DNA of 7,838 nt. It comes from Clostridiaceae bacterium. Its GTDB lineage: Bacteria > Bacillota > Clostridia > Monoglobales > Firm-18. This document shows, one piece after another, positions 4,971-7,838 of this stretch. The first letter of the stretch is position 1; every line of letters starts with the position of its first letter. The notes beneath the pieces were generated by a model that saw nothing but the letters and a program-made list of their open reading frames with translations, was not told where the DNA came from and did no database searches. Both the position numbers and the translations under genes were made by a program. Where the stretch lies: assembly GCA_012511915.1 (NCBI GenBank), contig JAAZFB010000204.1:1-7838 (forward strand), given 5' to 3'.

Positions 4971-5225
4971 ATACTAATTCTGCCTAATACTAAATTCAAT
5001 CAAATATAGCGCAATCTTTTCGGCTGATTTTCCACTGAGCATCGTTATGAAACCGTTTTGAATGCAAAAAGCATTCAAAAGAACCCATGCCTTGCTCAGC
5101 AAAAAATCATCTCGCAAATATAACACTATATTTGATTGAATTTAGTATAAAACTATTCAACACCCACCCTTTCGATCTTATACTAATATCATATTATAAG
5201 TCAAATATAAATTGGAGATTAGTAT
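4971..5225. repeat. MITE-bearing intergenic region with nested ends
   Basis: This gene-free stretch lies between nagB and ispD. Besides the complete element at 4987-5148 it has an outer left-type end ATACTAATTC (4971-4980), another at 5180-5190 (ATACTAATATC), and a right-type end GGAGATTAGTAT finishing at 5225. The pattern fits an older element (4971-5225, or a small one at 5180-5225) into which, or next to which, the complete element inserted. The right end touches the nagB stop codon (5225-5227). No open frame of credible coding character is present. Confidence 0.45.
4987..5148. mobile_element. 162-bp foldback MITE with perfect 23-bp terminal inverted repeats
   Basis: The left end (4987-5009, beginning ATACTAAATTCAATC and ending AAATATAG) is the exact reverse complement of the right end (5126-5148). 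Further paired segments continue inward: TGATTTT (5025-5031) with AAAATCA (5103-5109), CTGAGCA (5035-5041) with TGCTCAG (5093-5099), and a central perfect 10-bp stem TTTTGAATGC/GCATTCAAAA around an AAAAA loop (5056-5080). The whole unit is thus one long imperfect palindrome. TA lies at both termini, so a TA target duplication as made by IS630/mariner-type transposases is possible. There is no transposase gene, so it must be mobilised in trans if it is active. Confidence 0.85.
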
Positions 5226-5947
5226 TAACCTTCCATCGCAGCGTTATCCACTATTATAGTAACGTCTCGATGTGCATTAAGTAATGTTGAGGGGTTAGCT
5301 GTTGTAATGTCCCCTTTTAGCAGTTCTGAAATTGCATTTGCCTTTTCAACCCCGCTTGCTAATAGTATTATTTTTTTTGATTTCATTATTGAGCCTATTC
5401 CCATGGTAAGGGACTTTTTCGGAACGTCCTCAATTTTTTCGAAAAACCTCGAATTAACGTCTATCGTATTAGGCGTCAAATCGGTTAAATTGGTTGTGCT
5501 TTTTAACGTATTACCGGGTTCGTTAAAACCAATATGACCATTTTGACCTATTCCAAGAACCTGCAAATCAATGCCGCCGGCTTTTTCAATGGCTGACTCA
5601 TAGTTTGTACATTCCTCTTGCGGGTCTGTAGCTTCTCCGTTTAATATATGAACATTTTGTTTATTTATGTTTATGTGGTTAAATAAATTGTCATGCATAA
5701 AGTAGTAATAGCTTTGTGCGTTATCTCTGCTAATGGGGTAGTATTCGTCCAAATTAAAAGTTATAACGCCGGAAAAATCAAGCGTATTTTCTTTATTCAT
5801 TTTTATAAGTGACTTATACAATCCTAAAGGTGTCGAGCCGGTTGGCAACCCCAAAACACTTTGCGGTTTGTTTTTTATTTGTTGTGCAACTATATTTGCC
5901 GCCTGCAGAGATACCTCATAATAATTTTTACATAATATTATCTTCAT
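5225..5947 (-). CDS. nagB: Glucosamine-6-phosphate deaminase
   Basis: This encodes 240 residues, the short Gram-positive form without the extra C-terminal part of the 266-residue E. coli enzyme. It converts glucosamine-6-phosphate to fructose-6-phosphate and ammonia in the cytoplasm. Visible motifs are GLPTGSTPLGLY (33-44, phosphate loop), the catalytic D67 in FNLDEYYP, and GIGQNGHIGFNEPG (132-145) with H138 and E143. N136 stands where E. coli has D141, as in many Gram-positive NagB proteins. KSLTMGIGSIMKSKKIILLASG (178-199) completes the fold. The start ATG overlaps the stop of the upstream deacetylase gene (ATGA), and the GGAGGG site lies inside that gene, so the two are translationally coupled. 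The TAA stop touches a repeat end. Confidence 0.95.
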   Translation of the reverse strand: MKIILCKNYYEVSLQAANIVAQQIKNKPQSVLGLPTGSTPLGLYKSLIKMNKENTLDFSGVITFNLDEYYPISRDNAQSYYYFMHDNLFNHININKQNVHILNGEATDPQEECTNYESAIEKAGGIDLQVLGIGQNGHIGFNEPGNTLKSTTNLTDLTPNTIDVNSRFFEKIEDVPKKSLTMGIGSIMKSKKIILLASGVEKANAISELLKGDITTANPSTLLNAHRDVTIIVDNAAMEG

Positions 5948-6765
5948 ATTAAACCCTCCAATTTATTATTCACATCATTTGCAAAATTATTAATGTGTGA
6001 TAGAACGAATTCTTTTATTTCTAGGTTTTTGTCCGCAGTAAGCGGAGTTAAATCCATTGCAAACATTAAGGATGTTGCAGTATCCACGTTGTGTGATTCG
6101 CTGTATGTTGCATTTGCAATTCTTCTGCCTGCGGTTGCAAGGTCATATCTCTTACCGCCTGCAATTTGCGAATCAAATACACCAAGTAAAGCGGCTTCAA
6201 GATTACCATGCCCTGTCACATCGAACTTAACCTTATCATTATCCATCATCCAATCAAGATTTCTCCAAACCTCACACCCATATAACCCTTTTGGTTGATA
6301 ATCAAGTTCTCGCAGTGCCCTTATAAGCTTTATTGCGACGCCCACATGGGTATCATGTTTATCTGCTAAGTTGTGTGTATAAATATAATCCGGTTGTGTC
6401 TTTTGCAATATTTCTTTTAAATCGGCTATTATATCTACGTTAGTTGGGTTTTTTGCATCACTGCTTTTATAATCCAAGAAAAATTGTGCGTTGTAATCGC
6501 CAATCACTGCGGCTTTTCTTTGTTCGATTTTTCGAATCAACTTCATCTGCTCGTCAGTATAATCAGCGTAAATTCCGCTTCTGGAGCTTCCTCCTCCATC
6601 TGTAACCACAACACCTGCAAAGTTTTTATCAGCTTTGCCAAAACATTTTATAATACCGTCATACGCCATTATCTCTATATCATCCTGATGCGCCGCCACC
6701 GCTAGATGGGTAACGGATAAGAGTGCTTGGTCTTTATTGATATCCTTGGGTATATATATTTCCAA
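5944..6765 (-). CDS. PIG-L/LmbE family zinc deacetylase, probable amino-sugar N-deacetylase
   Basis: This encodes 273 residues, the usual PIG-L length. The metal site is VAAHQDDIE (23-31), with H26 and D29 as ligands and D28 as the expected catalytic base; Q27 replaces the common proline of AHPDD. The third ligand is H140 in the HDTH motif (137-140). VVVTDGGGSSR (52-62) and the conserved core are present, with no signal peptide. The family removes N-acetyl groups from GlcNAc-type substrates. Placed between a sugar kinase and nagB, with a 4-base overlap into nagB, it most likely makes glucosamine or glucosamine-6-phosphate for NagB, filling the role of NagA. The substrate is inferred from context only. 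The TTG start (6763-6765) is set by AAGGAG 7 bases upstream. Confidence 0.88.
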   Translation of the reverse strand: MEIYIPKDINKDQALLSVTHLAVAAHQDDIEIMAYDGIIKCFGKADKNFAGVVVTDGGGSSRSGIYADYTDEQMKLIRKIEQRKAAVIGDYNAQFFLDYKSSDAKNPTNVDIIADLKEILQKTQPDYIYTHNLADKHDTHVGVAIKLIRALRELDYQPKGLYGCEVWRNLDWMMDNDKVKFDVTGHGNLEAALLGVFDSQIAGGKRYDLATAGRRIANATYSESHNVDTATSLMFAMDLTPLTADKNLEIKEFVLSHINNFANDVNNKLEGLI

Positions 6766-6795
6766 TTTGATTCTCCTTTTTTTGTTGAATCTCGG

Positions 6796-7836
6796 TTATT
6801 TAATAACCGGCAAACTTGCCGCAGCCACAGATTGCCCAACTCTGCGTTCATATTCATCCGGCATATACAATGTTATCCTCTCGGCAAGGCTTGGGAACTC
6901 AGTTTTCAGAACAGTATTAGCCTTTTCAATGATAATGTCTCCCCCTAATCCGGATGTTACACGCCCCATAAGCTGGAGAAGTTTTATATCATATACTTTG
7001 GCATAATGCGCTATTGAATAACCCAAATAAACACCTATTGTTTCAAAAATCTGTTTTGCATTTTCCTGGTCTTTTTTTACTAAGAATTGTACTTCTTTTA
7101 ACTTTTCTGCAGGAGATAATTTATCCGTTAGCTTAATGCCCGCTATTGGTGCTAACCTTATTACCGCATCTTGCGAAAAGTACGAGCTTCCGCAACCTAT
7201 ATCACCAGACCACTCGTCTGTGGGTGCATTTTTACTATAATCAACCGGCACAAAAGCAAGTTCATTAAGAAAACCGGTTATATTACCGTTTTGGTCAATA
7301 TACCCACCTGCCTCGCTGGTGCCCATAGCTATGCCCAATACGTTGTTTTGTTTTTTATACATCGAGCCGGATAGTGCAGCAACATCACCATCATTTGCAA
7401 CAACTATCGGAACATTGCCTATATCCCTGGCAACATTTAAATAAATGTCTTTAATCCGTTGATTGAACAATTCATTAGGAACTTTTATAAACAGTGAGGC
7501 AACCATTGCCCTATTATTAACATAGACCCCAGCTGAACTGACCCCTATGGCATCTACACTTTTCATATGTGCTGCTGCTTTTTTCATGGCATCTGTTATA
7601 TACCTATAATGATAATCAGGTGAGCTGTTGATTTTTGGATGCCAAACGATTTCTTCAGAGTAAATAACTTCACCGTTAACTACGGCGGAAACCTTAATAT
7701 CGCTACCCCCGGCATCAAAACCTATACGGTTGCCGTCTAAATGCCTTCCGATTGATATGGGGTTTTCCTTTTTATCAGGTACTTTTTCGATATCAACAAT
7801 AATGGTTTCAAAAGGTCTTTCATATATTCCGCTCAT
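6796..7836 (-). CDS. ROK-like ASKHA-fold sugar kinase
   Basis: This encodes 346 residues, starting with an ATG two bases from the window edge, so a longer N-terminus or missing signals cannot be ruled out. RIGFDAGGSDIKVSAV (37-52) is the phosphate-1 loop; AIGVSSAGVYVNN (96-108) and VVANDGDVAALSGS (145-158) follow, with D149 as the expected catalytic base. GIAMGTSEAGGYI (168-180) is phosphate-2, and LMGRVTSGLGGDIIIEKA (289-306) is the adenosine region. The ROK zinc motif (CxCGxxGCxE) is replaced by GDIGCGSSYFSQDA (211-224), so it is a divergent member without the structural zinc. The first roughly 35 residues form an extra head. It leads the operon with the PIG-L deacetylase (30-base gap) and nagB, which suggests GlcNAc or glucosamine as substrate, by inference. 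Confidence 0.8.
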   Translation of the reverse strand: MSGIYERPFETIIVDIEKVPDKKENPISIGRHLDGNRIGFDAGGSDIKVSAVVNGEVIYSEEIVWHPKINSSPDYHYRYITDAMKKAAAHMKSVDAIGVSSAGVYVNNRAMVASLFIKVPNELFNQRIKDIYLNVARDIGNVPIVVANDGDVAALSGSMYKKQNNVLGIAMGTSEAGGYIDQNGNITGFLNELAFVPVDYSKNAPTDEWSGDIGCGSSYFSQDAVIRLAPIAGIKLTDKLSPAEKLKEVQFLVKKDQENAKQIFETIGVYLGYSIAHYAKVYDIKLLQLMGRVTSGLGGDIIIEKANTVLKTEFPSLAERITLYMPDEYERRVGQSVAAASLPVIK

Positions 7837-7838
7837 AA

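Noticed and set aside
4971..5001. Promoter for ispD formed by MITE ends (minus strand TTGAAT, 17 bases, TAGTAT)
   Set aside because: Both boxes match only four of six positions, and AT-rich repeat ends give such matches easily. The evidence is too weak to list as a feature.
499..5225. CRISPR-like array from the recurring ATACTAA/TTAGTAT repeats
   Set aside because: The copies are few, widely and irregularly spaced, in both orientations, and pair as inverted ends, which is the pattern of a MITE family and not of an array.
5087..5284. Plus-strand 65-residue open frame across the MITE and the end of nagB
   Set aside because: It is composed of MITE sequence and antisense nagB, has no ribosome site and no recognisable protein features.

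Overview
This is an AT-rich chromosomal window from a low-GC Gram-positive bacterium, most likely an endospore-forming Clostridia relative. The evidence is a recognisable SigH (sporulation sigma-H) gene, consensus sigma-A promoters, strong Shine-Dalgarno sites with frequent TTG starts, and Firmicutes-type NagB, IspD and IspF proteins. The species cannot be read from the sequence.

Layout. 1-483 (+) is the 3' part of a nitroreductase gene cut by the window edge. 596-761 (+) is a complete tRNA-Lys(CTT) unit with promoter, gene and terminator; it lies between two near-identical 20-bp direct repeats. 901-1689 (-) encodes a polytopic membrane protein of DUF1648/DUF5808 type that seems truncated, with its stop codon inside a repeat-element end. 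A divergent promoter region (1690-1819) separates it from sigH (1820-2458, +). After sigH comes a tRNA-like structured RNA region (about 2477-2565) and then a small double zinc-ribbon protein gene (2583-2852, +). A strong hairpin terminator (2937-2973) lies between this and the convergent minus-strand genes.

The minus-strand run 4924 to 2964 is ispD, ispF and a Bax-inhibitor-1 family membrane protein gene. IspD and IspF are two enzymes of the MEP (non-mevalonate) isoprenoid pathway. The gene-free stretch 4925-5224 holds a 162-bp foldback element with perfect 23-bp terminal inverted repeats (a MITE), and related ends on both sides suggest nested or repeated insertion. The minus-strand run 7836 to 5225 is a ROK-like sugar kinase, a PIG-L family deacetylase and nagB. 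Together they look like an amino-sugar module: phosphorylation, N-deacetylation and deamination to fructose-6-phosphate, with the PIG-L enzyme where a NagA deacetylase would be expected.

The points most worth following up are the tRNA-like RNA upstream of the zinc-ribbon gene, the MITE family whose ends touch several gene 3' ends and flank the tRNA, and the PIG-L/NagB/ROK operon. I saw no CRISPR array, phage gene, transposase gene or defence system.
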